A program made the translations under genes and the position numbers. The notes beneath the pieces were generated by a model, which saw only the letters and a program-made list of their open reading frames with translations, did not search any database and was not told the DNA's origin. From NCBI GenBank assembly GCA_035610365.1, contig CM069432.1, forward strand, positions 232,708,532-232,772,531: a stretch of DNA of 64,000 bases. Reading direction: 5' to 3'. Below, piece by piece: positions 10,235 through 21,234 of this stretch. Each line of letters opens with the position of its first letter. The stretch's first letter is position 1. This stretch comes from Aquatica leii. Lineage: Eukaryota > Arthropoda > Insecta > Coleoptera > Lampyridae.

Positions 10235-12830
10235 GTGGTGTCAGTGTGGAGTTCACGGTTTTAAGATGTTCATACAAGTAATTAAATAGTGCTCCCGTAA
10301 TAAAAAAGTTGTGTAATAAGTTTGTGTCGCGCGTGTGTTTTGTATATTAGTAATAAAAAATCTACCGTTATTAAAATTTAGTGTAATTAAACTTTTTATT
10401 CGTGTTTTAATTTATGCCCGTGGCCGTTTGCAATCAGTTAAAATAGATTCAAAGTTATTTGAGTTTTTCTAATCAATTAAAAATGGTCAAGAATCGAGTA
10501 CAAATATAGAAGAAAATACTAGAAAAATGGAAAAAAACGGTCTAAAAATTCTTAGAAAATCGAAAAAAAACTGTTGGAAAATTTTAGAAGTTAAAAAAAA
10601 GAAATACGAACGAGCATTGAAAATCAAATAAAAGCTGTTGAGGAGCATATACAGGTTAGTATAGAAAACCAAATTAAAATTAATGGTAAAGTAGTTTATC
10701 CTCCTGTTTGTTAAGTTGTAGTTAGCGCTAGATTTTATCTTCTTTAGGAGAGGCAATAAAAACCACTCCAAACTGTTTTTATGGCTACGTTTCGTGCCTC
10801 TAGTGTGCACTTCTTCAGGCCACTGAAAATCACTTACCGTAAATAAATTTTCATTGGCCTGAAGAAGTGCACACTAGAGTCGCGAAACGTAGCCATAAAA
10901 ACAGTTTAGAGTGGTTTTTATTGCCCCTCCTAAGGAAGATAAAATCTAGCACTAAATACAAATTAAAATTGTTCAAGAGGAAATCCAAGCAGATATGTTA
11001 AATTAAAAGAAATATGTAAATCTATGAATGAAAAAACAGAAACAGTACGAGACAGAGGAGAAAGAAGCGTCACGAGAGAGTTATTTATGGACCATCAGGA
11101 AAACCCACTAACAAATTTAAAGTTATACCTCCAAATTTTGATGGAAAAACTCCTTGGTCAACCTACCACAAACAGTTTGAAACCGCAGCTGTAACTAATG
11201 GTTGGAGCAACAAGCAGAAAGCGACGTCTTTGATACTGGCGTTAGGTGTAGAAGCGCTTGGAAACGCAGCAAACTCTCAGGTAAGCTCACCCCAAGACGT
11301 TCGATGACGCTTTAGTGCATGCCTTGGAGTTTGAAACAGCAAAACAAGCATCGCAACAAGACAGTCATAAACTCTGCTGTGCTGTAGAAGTACCCTCGCA
11401 GACACTAGAAAGCGTCGAGGAGATAGCTCGACAAATATTTCGAGAAAGAGGAGTGACGACTTTGAACTGCAGTGAAATAGGCTACATAGGACAAGATTGT
11501 ATTAAACCCAAGAAGAAGAAAAGAAGAGCGTTTAAAAGTTTGGAACGAGGTGACCAAAGGAGACAAAAGTTAATCTCATTTAGTTATGTACCGGAGATTA
11601 CCATTAAAATGGCATTGCCTAGGGAGCAATTGCGTAGCATTTATCCCAATGGCAAGATTAATGAACAAAGTGTTCAGTTACTAGTCGACACGAGAGCGAC
11701 GAAGACCATCATTGGTGCTGACATGTTATTGGAAAACGAGAAGACATTACCAGTAACAGTATGACTTCGAACGGGGTCCGGCAAAAAAATACTCCATCAT
11801 CAAGTACTGCTAGCCGACATCACAAAAGAAGTTATCCTGGAAATGGACGTTATAAAGAAGTATGGATTCCATTTGGATATGATGAACGATGTCCTGAAGA
11901 TCGACAGTGAAAAAATTCTTTTTTATTGATTAGAGAAGGCAGCCGCGCGAGAAATGATCAAAAGGACAGCTACCCTTTACCGAGAATTGACGATACGTTA
12001 GACACCTTGTCAAGATACCAGTGGTTTTCCACGTTGGATTTAAAGAGTGGTTACTGACAAGTAGAATTGGGCCCAAAGATCGTGAAAAACCGTTTTTACA
12101 ATTCGAACTGGTTTGTGGCAATTCACTATGATGCCCTTTGGCCATTGTAATGCTGTTGCAACGTTCGAGCGTTTGATGGAGACCATCTTTCGTTGACTGT
12201 CTTGGAAAACGTGCTCTGTTTAGCTAGACGACGTTATTTCGGTTGGAAGGTCGTTTGAAGAACACTTGAACGACTTGAAAGAAGTGTTCTAACGACTACG
12301 CAAATCTAAAACTAAGCCCAAAGAAATGCTACGTATTTAAGAAGAACGTGCAGTATCTTGGCCACGTTGTATCTAAAGATGAAGTAAAGGCTGCCTAAAC
12401 AAAATACGAGCAAGATCAATCAATAAACAGTCTGAAGTTTCCTTCGATTGTGCACCTACTATAGACGATTTGTACCCGTACTTGACAATACTGCCAAACC
12501 TTTGACAAAACCGTCCGAAGAAAAAGCAGAATTTAGACGGAATGGAAACTGCAAAAACGCTTTACATCAACTAAAACAGGTTCTAGTAACTTCGTCAATT
12601 TTAGGTTATGTAAGGAAAATTTGTTTTGAATACTTGATTATAGATGCAATCCTTTTACAAATGCAAGATGGACAAGAACAAATTATCGCGTATTTTAGTA
12701 AAATATTGTCTAGGCCAGAAAGAAATTATTACGTGACAAGGAAAGAGCTGTTAGCAGCCGTCAAGTCCATAGAACACTTGTACAAATATTTGTATGAACG
12801 ACATTTTTGCTAAAGACGGACCAGGCTGGA
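10235..12830 (+). pseudogene. Ty3/gypsy retrotransposon relic (gag-pol), heavily decayed
   Basis: Pieces appear in element order on the + strand. First is a charged gag N-terminus (about 10450-10630 and 10960-11010, split by the foldback at 10722-10955). Next is a gag core with PPNFDGKTPWSTYHKQFE (about 11130) and LILALGVEALGNA (about 11235). A zinc-knuckle remnant CSEIGYIGQDC follows at about 11468, then protease LLVDTRATKTIIGADM (about 11680; DTRA replaces DTGA). RT begins YPLPRIDDTLDTLS (about 11970) and STLDLKSGY (about 12030), and the YLDD box is broken to stop-LDD at 12221-12232. RT-connection/RNase H pieces lie in the open frame 12448-12813 (YYRRFVP, then YFSKILSRPERNYYVTRKEL). The RT N-terminus and all of integrase are missing, with stops and frame changes between pieces. 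It is dead. Confidence 0.8.
10722..10955. repeat. 234-bp foldback/MITE with two 109-bp arms
   Basis: Left arm 10722-10830 and right arm 10847-10955 are near-perfect inverted copies. Shared segments include GCTAGATTTTATCTTC, AACTGTTTTTATGGCTACG and GTGCACTTCTTCAGGCC. They are separated by only 16 bases (10831-10846). The element lies inside the gag part of the gypsy relic, so it inserted after that element. No transposase and no certain target duplication. Confidence 0.85.
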
Positions 12831-14869
12831 AATTTTTTGAAAAAGAAAAAAGTTAAAAGCCGTACACAAAACTGCTGTTGTAATAGAAAACATTCAGTGT
12901 AAAGATAAATTAATGGAAGTATTAGATTTCGCTCCTGTATCGACGACACGTTTTCGAAGTATTTGTTCTTGTTCAAAAGAAATTCCATCAATAAGACTGT
13001 AATCAGAGGATAAAAAAATCGGAGCTAGATGAAGATCGCATTTATTAACGAATATTAATTTCTTTTCTAGTCGAATGAATACGTTCTTTTTTTAACGAAA
13101 GAATTACGCGCATTAATATTTTTAAGCAGATTGGGATGTTATATGATTACTTGTTTTAAACCACGCTATTATCACGACATCGAACAAGTAAGTTTTTTTT
13201 GTAATATCCTCTTCATAAAGAATTGTTATAGTAGAATGCAAGTTTTTATGGTTTACTCGGGATTTCAAGATATAGTCAATTAGTGTATTTCAGACCCTGA
13301 AGATGCATCACTGCGACGTGTGACCATTGGTGCGACGAAGCTATATTATATATTCTTTCAAAAAAAAATTTATTCTGGAAGAAAAACGTTTATAGCGGAT
13401 TTGTTGTCAAGAATATTCAGAATTTAACCATCTAATATAAATATTTATTGATAGTGATTAAAAAAATTGTAAGAGACATGAAGGTGGTGAAACTGATGTG
13501 TTTTTAATAAATAATGAATAGTCAACAAATAATAAAAGGTTTGTGTTGAATTATAAAATTGTATTACTTAAAAGTCAAAGGCCAAATACTGGTCATGGTA
13601 ATTTACATTTTAGTATATGGTTAAGAGAAAACAAAAATTAAAAAAAACTTATTATAAGCCAAAAATGAATTACAGTTTCAAAATGATAAAGAGTATGGAA
13701 AAATAAAAAAATTGATTATAGTAGATTATTGGTCAAAATAGCTTGAAGTAACTTCACTAAAAAATAAAAATAGGAATAGTAATAAAGCTAAGGAACGCAT
13801 TTAGTAATAAAGTATGTAATAATAATATCTTTGATAAATTTAGTTAAAAAAAGGGTAGGAATAGAAAAACAAATTTTAATAAAGTGCTAAAATGTAAGTT
13901 AATTACTCTAGTAGGGTTAAGATATAATCCGTTTGAAATATACTATGTGACATTGAAATTGCAACACCAAGAACGAGTGGGAATTTTGTGCCCAAACTTG
14001 GCAGATAGGTTTAGCTATTCAGAGGTAGTAAAGAAAAGGAACAAAAAACACAATTAACATGCAAATTCCTATGAGTCAATTTAAAAAACACAACAAAACT
14101 GTTTTTCAGCCTACTATTATTATTAAATTATTATTAAAACATCACTCAGATTTAGTCACAAAGATATTACACTTTCATAGATATTTCTATGATTAATTAA
14201 CAACTAAGTCATTTTAAATCACACTAAATACTACCCCTTGATATTAGAGTAAAACTTCGTGAAAAATATTAATTAAAAAAGTATCTTACAAAAGGTTTAA
14301 AAATTAACATATAGAATGCTATGGGCAGTTTTTAAAAAAGACACTGTATATTTAAAATATTTAAATATATTATCTCTAATAATTTAATAAATGTAACCCA
14401 AATATTATTAGGCTTATTTTTTAAAAGCGTTGTTTTCTAACATGTCGTACTAACCAATTTTAGAATATTAATAATTTTATGAAAGTCTTGTGACTCAAGC
14501 CAAAGAAGTCAAAAAACTTATTGGTTATTCTTTCAGAATCACCTATGAATAAATTTACTGTATGCTTTGCACATGGTACGTTTCTAAAAGAATATTTAAA
14601 ATTTTTCTTTGAACTGCAACCTGCTTGTTTTGGATATTTGCATCATTGTCGAATGTTTTACTCTTCATATTTAGTATGCACAGGGGTGTTGCAAACTGGT
14701 TAGGTTACCATGGGGATCTTGAAAACTGTAGGAGTTACAAGATCGATTAAATGGGAATATCGTGCAGCTTTAGTTCTTATTTTAATACGGTTACAAAACA
14801 TTTAAAATTTGAGTAGTTAAAAGTTATTTAAAAAAACTCAAAATTACTTTTTAATAAAAAATTTTTTTA
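12831..14869. other. AT-rich DNA, no gene seen
   Basis: Probably includes further unrecognisable debris of the gypsy relic up to about 13000. A block at about 13950-14060 (GACATTGAAATTGCAACACC) has the look of a Tc1/mariner-type terminal sequence, but I found no partner. The 60-codon open frame at 14521-14703 has no recognisable domain. Confidence 0.4.
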
Positions 14870-15447
14870 ACCACACGACTTTCCTATAAGGAATGATGAA
14901 GGAACGTCTACATATTTTTTTAAGGTTATGTTGTCATAAAACCATTTTGAAGTGATATGTACACGTTTGTATTGATTTCCTAGCATGCGATCATTTTTTT
15001 TAAATTTCTCTCCTCGATTTCATTAAGATTATATCGACTATATTTGTGCGTCTCGATATTACGTACCCCTTTAGTATATCAGTAAAAAAATCATCGCAAG
15101 CAGGATTCGAAAGTATATTATATTTGTGAATTTATTATAAATTACAAATTAAATATCTAATAAACTGTTAATGTTAGAAAGTTTTTTATTTGAATAAATT
15201 AGTAGGAAAAATTATCTCTATAAGATACTGTAAAAATAATTTAAATAATTTACATACGTACAAAATTATATAAGAAAAACTGTTAAAAATTGCGGATGCA
15301 CCCACTTCCGAGTTCTTTATCAGACCCATTGATAGAACAGAGAGAATATAAAAAGTTGGTTTCATACCAAATTTCAATTTACTAGGAATTTTCGTTATCA
15401 TGGGTACATCCAAAGATAATTTAAATAAGATGCAGCACTCCGTATAT
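14870..15447 (-). repeat. Dispersed repeat family, copy B (3' part)
   Basis: Reverse-oriented. It begins with the family's 3' terminus (CCACACGACTTTCCTATAAGG on +) and runs to the block between the two internal units (ends near TGCAGCACTCCGTATA). The open frame at 15186-15485 on the - strand is the repeat read through, not a gene. The 5' terminal part of the family appears at 16986-17165 in the same orientation, so B and C may be halves of one copy separated by later insertion. Confidence 0.75.
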
Positions 15448-15849
15448 TGTGTGTCCCAGAAATTCTGAAACATACAGATTAACATGGGAAATTTGAAAAT
15501 TTTGATTTATATGTATTCAAAGTGTATTTAAGACATTTCCAGTATCAGAACATATGACAATGTGTACCAGGGAATGTTTTGTATAATAACTTTTAAAATT
15601 TAATAAATTTCCTAAAATGTATTGTTTGGTAAAAAGTTTAGTTTAAAATACAGATGTAAACAACGTATCAGTAATAGTCACTTTGATGTAGTAACATTAA
15701 TCGTACGACTGCGGTAATATCGCCGTTAAGTGTAATTACACCTAAGTTACGTCTAGAGTTGTTATGGTAGTTGTCCTTTAGACCTTTAAGCAAAGGCTGC
15801 AGCTAAATAAACTTGCGCCTATTATCTAGTTCTCTTATAGTTATTGTTT
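15448..15849. other. Spacer upstream of the LINE remnant, nothing recognised
   Basis: No supported gene. The sequence separates repeat copy B from the R1-like reverse transcriptase fragment. Confidence 0.4.
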
Positions 15850-16960
15850 TTAGTTACCTTAGTTTTACAATTGTAAAACTCGTAGCATATGCAGATGACG
15901 TCGTTATAGTGATACTTGGAAAGCTCCTCAAGGAAATAAATTTTGTTTTCGACACTACCTTCGAGACGATCCGTAAGTGGATGGATACTGTTGGCCTAGA
16001 GTTGGCCGAGCACAAGACTAAAGCGGTGCTCATAACTAGTAGGAAAAAGGTGGAAACTATCACATTGCAGGTCGGAAGACACGAAATCACATCCCAACCG
16101 TATCTTCGGTACTCGGAAGTGATGATTGACACCCGACTGAAATTTAGACAGCAAGTAGATCAGATAAGTGCCAAAGCTTCGACAGTCAGAGTAATCATAT
16201 CACGGCTGATGCCTAATATAGGAGGACCGAAGCAAAAGAGGAAAGCATTACTGTAGTCAGTAGTCACATCAGTACTCACGTATGGAATCCCTATTTGGGT
16301 TGATGCTCTTAGAACACAAGAATCGAGAAGAACAATTGCATCAGTTTACCGATTGAGTGCCTTAAGAGTAGCTAGCTCTTTCCGCACTGTATCTGAGGAC
16401 GCAGTGTGCGTTATTGCCGGGATACTGCCTATTGAAGTCCTGACAGAAGAACGAAAAGTCCTCTACCAGCAAAAAGGAACGACAACGATGAAACCCGAAG
16501 AACTTAGAATACAAGAAAGGCGAAATAGTATACGTCGATGGCAAATACTGTAGAACAACACAACGAAGAGTAGGTGGACGTACCGCCTTATTCCATATGC
16601 TGATGTTGTCGATTTAAACATGAAGATTCTCCGGACTGACACGTGTTCTTTGCGTGCCTACGCTTTCATACATAACTCAGCTATTTGGAATCTACCGTTA
16701 ATCTTCAGCCAGAATCCCTAATAAAAGTTATGCTCTCCTCCAAGGCTGCTTGGGAAGTTCATTTGCGACGGAAGTCCTACAAGAACTCCGCCGCATAGAA
16801 AAAAGACGAGCGACGACACATGACGGAAGAGCAGTAGCTAGGTCCTCCGTGAAGTAATGCCTAATGGCGGTTCCGCGGACAAAACAGCGGATGGCTTTTT
16901 TAGTCGGTATTAGATAAGAGCATCTGAGTCCGGCATATCCAGGCACAGCATCAAGTCCTG
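15850..16960 (+). pseudogene. R1-clade-like non-LTR retrotransposon (LINE), 5'-truncated and broken
   Basis: The frame from about 15870 opens at the RT active site (VAYADDVVIV) and continues with WMDTVGLELAEHKTKAVLI (about 15980-16040), SRKKVETITLQVGRHEI and FRQQVDQISAKAS. This is followed by MPNIGGPKQKRKALL, a stop at 16254-16256, and then TSVLTYGIPIWVDALR, VYRLSALRVASSFRTVSEDA and VCVIAGILPIEVL (about 16265-16445). Remnants of the C-terminal region extend to about 16960 with more stops. This order (YADD, then the LELAEHKTKA thumb region, then LTYGxPIW and YRLSALRVASAFRTVS) is characteristic of insect R1/LOA-type elements. The endonuclease ORF and most of RT are absent, as expected of a 5'-truncated insertion. 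Confidence 0.8.
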
Positions 16961-16985
16961 ACGATACGTAAATGTATTTTTTGCC

Positions 16986-17165
16986 GCAAACCTCTTTAAA
17001 AAAACACACACACACTCAAGACACACACACAGGCACACACACACAGACACCCAAGTTTTTTTTGTCAAAAATACATTTTTTTGATTCAGTAGACCTTGAA
17101 ACGTAAAATTATGCAATAAAATTTTTTTGTCAAAAAATTGAGATTGCTATAGTTTCGTTTTAGTA
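16986..17165 (-). repeat. Dispersed repeat family, copy C (5' end), with CA microsatellite
   Basis: On the - strand this matches the family start: the block containing TTTGCATAATTTTACGTTTCAAGG, then the TG-rich tract, seen here as imperfect (CA)n at about 16998-17050. It lacks the conserved ACGATGTACCCACGATAAC unit. Confidence 0.65.
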
Positions 17166-17689
17166 CAGTAAAAAAATAAAAATATTCCGTTATTATTAAA
17201 AGTAACAAAAATGATGTTATAACAAAATTTAGAATGGCGGTTTCCGAGCTATGAATAGTTGCTTCTTTATTTTAAATGAACGCCAAGTTGGGTTTTTATA
17301 TGGTTGAATAGATTTTTCTATTTTTAACGATGTATTGCACAGTATGTTTTAGTTAAAATTAATTAAAGGTATTAATCATTTTAATTTTAAATTAAATCAA
17401 AGAAGCTCAAAAACAAATGCTGGTGAATAAGCATCAACAAAACAAAATTTATTATAAAGGCAAACTGTCATAATTAAATTTGTACATATCTCAGGTGTTA
17501 AGACTATTAGCAAAGCTATTATTTATTATTTATTATTTTAAGTTATTTATTACGTACTTGATAAATTTTAAGAAGTTTTTCAATATTAGAACAATATATG
17601 TATGTTTTTTACTTACTTTACATTTAAGAAAACTCAATCGTAACAATATGATAGTGATAGATGATTAAGATAGAGTTAGGGATGAAGAG
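17166..17689. other. AT-rich spacer, no gene seen
   Basis: The open frame at 17480-17668 is low-complexity and without recognisable domain. Confidence 0.4.
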
Positions 17690-18058
17690 TTAATTTTACC
17701 ACAACACAACGAGCATTATTAAAGTTTAACCGCACAAAAGTATTTGGAAATGCTTCAAACATCACTAGAAGATGGCGCTTTAGCACACAATGCTAAAAAT
17801 GTTAACTATTGGAATCGTCGTTTTAACAACAAAATTATAGCAACTAACACTCCCGTTTCATAGCCAGCAAGATTACCAAACTTAATGCCGCTTGATTTTT
17901 ATTTAGAAGCATCTGTAAAAGATCAGAGTACAGAAACAATAATCAATAATATAGAAGAACTACATGAAGTACTAGTGAATGCATTTAATAGCATTATTAG
18001 AAATACATTGCGAACAGTAACTAGTGATATTGTTAGACACTGTGCATTTTTATGGTAA
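17690..18058 (+). pseudogene. IS630/mariner-type transposase C-terminal remnant
   Basis: The + strand reading contains a PARLPNLMPLDFYLEASVKD segment (about 17862-17920). This corresponds to the PARSPDLTPLDFFLWGYLKD block around the third catalytic position of this transposase class. A preceding Trp codon is a TAG stop (17863-17865). Downstream residues up to FLW at 18055 resemble the usual C-terminus. Nothing of the N-terminal helix-turn-helix or the first Asp remains. Confidence 0.6.
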
Positions 18059-20150
18059 TTAATTTTTCCAGTTTTAAATGTTTTGTTTTTGATTATTTAT
18101 TGGCAAAATAAAATTTACCTACAATTGTTTTTGAGCCTCGCTAATTTAATTTAAAATTCAAGTGATATCTTTAATAAATTTTAAATAAAACATACGTCGC
18201 AATATATCGTTGAAAAAAAGTCTAATAGCAAAAGCTTCCATGGCCAGAATCTATACTAAGACGAGAACGTCTTCCAGGTTTTGTTCACTTTTGTAAAAGG
18301 CTTTATCAGGACGTGACAGAAAAATCGAAGAACTCAAACAAGCAACCAACATCTAACTAAGAACCTTTATAGAGTTAGGTTGTTTACTTGTCCAATTCGC
18401 TGCTGTTTTCACTAACGTAATTCTTTGTTTTGGCCGTGTTCAAAGTTCACTAACTTCTATCTTTTTCTTTTACTTTGCCGCTTATGAACCGTACTTCCTC
18501 AATACTTCTCACCCACTACTTCGTTTCCTCACTTTACTCAGCACTTTAACTTAGCTAAAACACGTTCTGAATCGTTTGCACTTTATACCTAATTCTAACT
18601 TACTTGGCTATGGATAAACATAATAATAAAAAATATGTACATTTAGTTTCTTTCACAAGGAAATCAAAGGGCGTTACGTTACCACTACAGAGTTAGGTAA
18701 TCAACTTGTGAGTCAAGCCAGATTCTAAACTCACCCACTTTTAAGGAGTTTAGAATTAGAATCATAGTTTCACAAAACTGAATTCATCTATCAGCGTCAT
18801 CACCCTAATTCTTGAATAATGTGCATTTTGTAAGGAAAAAACATATGTGATTTTACGACTTACCAAACCAATTCATATAAAACTCCCGTTAATTTTGCAA
18901 CATTGCGACGTTCTCAAACACATAGCGACTTGACCTAAAATTTTAATTTGCACCCCTTCATCCAGAATTCTTGGCTGCTTGACCATGATATTTGCTACAG
19001 AACCAGTAGGTTCAAAATTTTAACACAAGAAGTTGGACGTTAACACCGTTCAAATTTTTGACCAGGTGCCTTGCATTGAATGCACTAGCCGCCCGTAAAG
19101 CACGTGGATTTTCAATATATAAAGATAAATTATTTTAACCTGTTCAGCAACTGAGTATTCCATTTTTTCAAATTCTTTTCAAAAAGCCAGTTTGTATAAA
19201 ATTTAACAATGACAGTTCAAAGTAACAATAATACTGACGTGTAAATACCTGTAAACAAAATTTCAAAAAACTTTTATCTGCTTCTCTTGATAGTCGTTAT
19301 TGAGATAATAGAACTCATCCTGTTGTACGAGAGTATCACACTCAATATTCTCAAAAATAATTGCGCTGGATATTCTAGGAGATACAACATATAATAACTA
19401 TCCCAAAAATAAAAATTTTTAATCACAGACAGCGTAATTTTAAGAATTGATAGCATCTCCTCAAACTTTCTTTTTGTAATTTTCGATATTATTTTTTGTT
19501 CTAAATATATTCCCAATCCAAAATATTCAAATTGATACACTGTATCTTAAGACAACTAAGGTTACGGAATCTTATTTTACTCGATTGTCAAAAAATTATA
19601 TTATCTACTTCTAGAGCACGCATAAAGTAATTTTTTAATTATATGTCAAAATATTTGACAACATATTTTAATGACGTGGTTGATATTTGGAATTACCAAC
19701 TTTGTATATAGTACGATCTAATACACAGTTTATAAAATACTTTTTTGTAACACTATATAATTTCTTATAACTACGAACTTTCATGTCCTTTTAGTGGTTA
19801 TTTGTATTAACTGTGTGTCAGTACAACAACTTGTGCAAGTTTTAACTTGTTTAAGCGTCGACTGACTTATTTGCATCGTACACTTACAGAGTCTACATTA
19901 ATGGTCCAGATCTTATGCTATTACAGTACTTATGAAAATAGCGTACCGACACGTGCTGTTATTGCGCGTTAAGTTTTTTTTTAATATAGCAACCAAAAAG
20001 TATATAAACAATGCGGACAAAAAATGTACCATTGGCAATAAAACCGGTTTCGCGTCGACCTGAACTGTATATAAAGTCTCAATCAGATGTTATAAAAATT
20101 ACATCTTCTTCTAGTAAAACATATCTTTACAAGGTTACGGAAAATTTTTT
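18059..20150. other. AT-rich DNA, no gene seen
   Basis: Contains one clean hairpin at about 18723-18757 (ATTCTAAACTC/GAGTTTAGAAT, 13-base loop). The 88-codon minus-strand open frame at 19274-19540 has no recognisable domain and I do not call it a gene. Confidence 0.4.
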
Positions 20151-21234
20151 GAAGTGAAACTTCTTTATCGGCGTTGGAAAAAAATTTACCGTCACATTTT
20201 TTCCGTTACGCGCCATCTTTTTTTTCGGTTACGGAAACGCAATAGCGACGTGATAAATAATATATCAATACTAAAGTGATCAACAAAATCAAAGGCTTTA
20301 TTTTAATTCTAATTCCAGTGGATTTTTAACAAAAGTAAGTAATTATATCTATTTTTCTAATACTTGGGTGGAATTAATTGACATAGAGTATAAATTCTGA
20401 AATATGTTATTAATTTAAATTTAAAATATTTAAGGTTAACCTCAGTTTCTGATTGAACGATGACATTTTAAATTTAATATATTTAAGGTTAACATCAGTT
20501 TCTAATTGAACGATGACATTTTAAACTTAATATATTTAAGGTTAACCTCAGTTTCTGTTTGAACGATGACAATGATAGTAATAATTCTATTTCAATTAAT
20601 GAAATGCTGTAATAATCTTAGTAGCAAAAAGTTAAAGTGAAATAATTGTATTATTTGTATTCATGTCTATTATAATAAAATCCTTTTGTTTAAAATTTAT
20701 CTAATTTTAAATTTAAAATATTTAAGGTTAACCTCAGCTTCTTATTGTAACTATCGGTCAATGTATATGATTTCATTAAAATAGTATTTATTAATTAATA
20801 AGACTGCTAATTTAATGAACATCAATTAATTGATATACATGCAACTTTTCAGAAATTGGTTAAATAAAGTTAAATTAGATAAAGTTTAAACAAAAGGATT
20901 TTATTATCATAGACATGAATACAAATAATACAATTATTTCACTTTAACTTTTTGCTACTAAGATTATTACAGCATTTCATTAATTGTAATAGAATTATTA
21001 CTATCATTGTCATCGTTATTATATATTTTTGTAATTAATGGCTTATGGTAACTGAAATATGAAATTGAATCTACAAAAATTAGTTAATTGATTTACAAAC
21101 ATTTGTATTCATGTCTATGATATTAAAATCCTTTTGTTTAAAATTTATCTAATTTAACTTTATTTAACCAATTTCTGAAAAGTTGCATGTAGATCATTTT
21201 GCGAAAAATAAGGCCATAAAGAAGTTTCACTTCT
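20151..21234. mobile_element. Composite non-autonomous inverted-repeat element
   Basis: Terminal 18-bp perfect inverted repeats: GAAGTGAAACTTCTTTAT at 20151-20168 and its complement at 21217-21234. Inside are three tandem 53-bp units (20417-20575) with a fourth partial unit near 20709. One block (carrying AAAATCCTTTTGTTTAAA and the flanking ATTCATGTCTAT) occurs three times in alternating orientation: about 20660-20700 (+), 20840-20920 (-), 21100-21190 (+). This gives two overlapping large inverted repeats. No coding capacity and no clear target duplication. Confidence 0.65.
20417..20575 (+). repeat. Three tandem 53-bp units
   Basis: Units start at 20417, 20470 and 20523 and share ATATTTAAGGTTAAC and GAACGATGACA, with only a few differences each. 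A truncated fourth copy begins near 20709. Confidence 0.85.

Noticed and set aside
15186-15485. 99-codon - strand frame, and the similar 62-codon frame at 3267-3455
   Set aside because: Both are the same dispersed repeat read in different copies; not conserved as protein.
19274-19540. 88-codon - strand frame suggestive of a membrane protein
   Set aside because: Composition follows AT-richness; no exon context or family signature.
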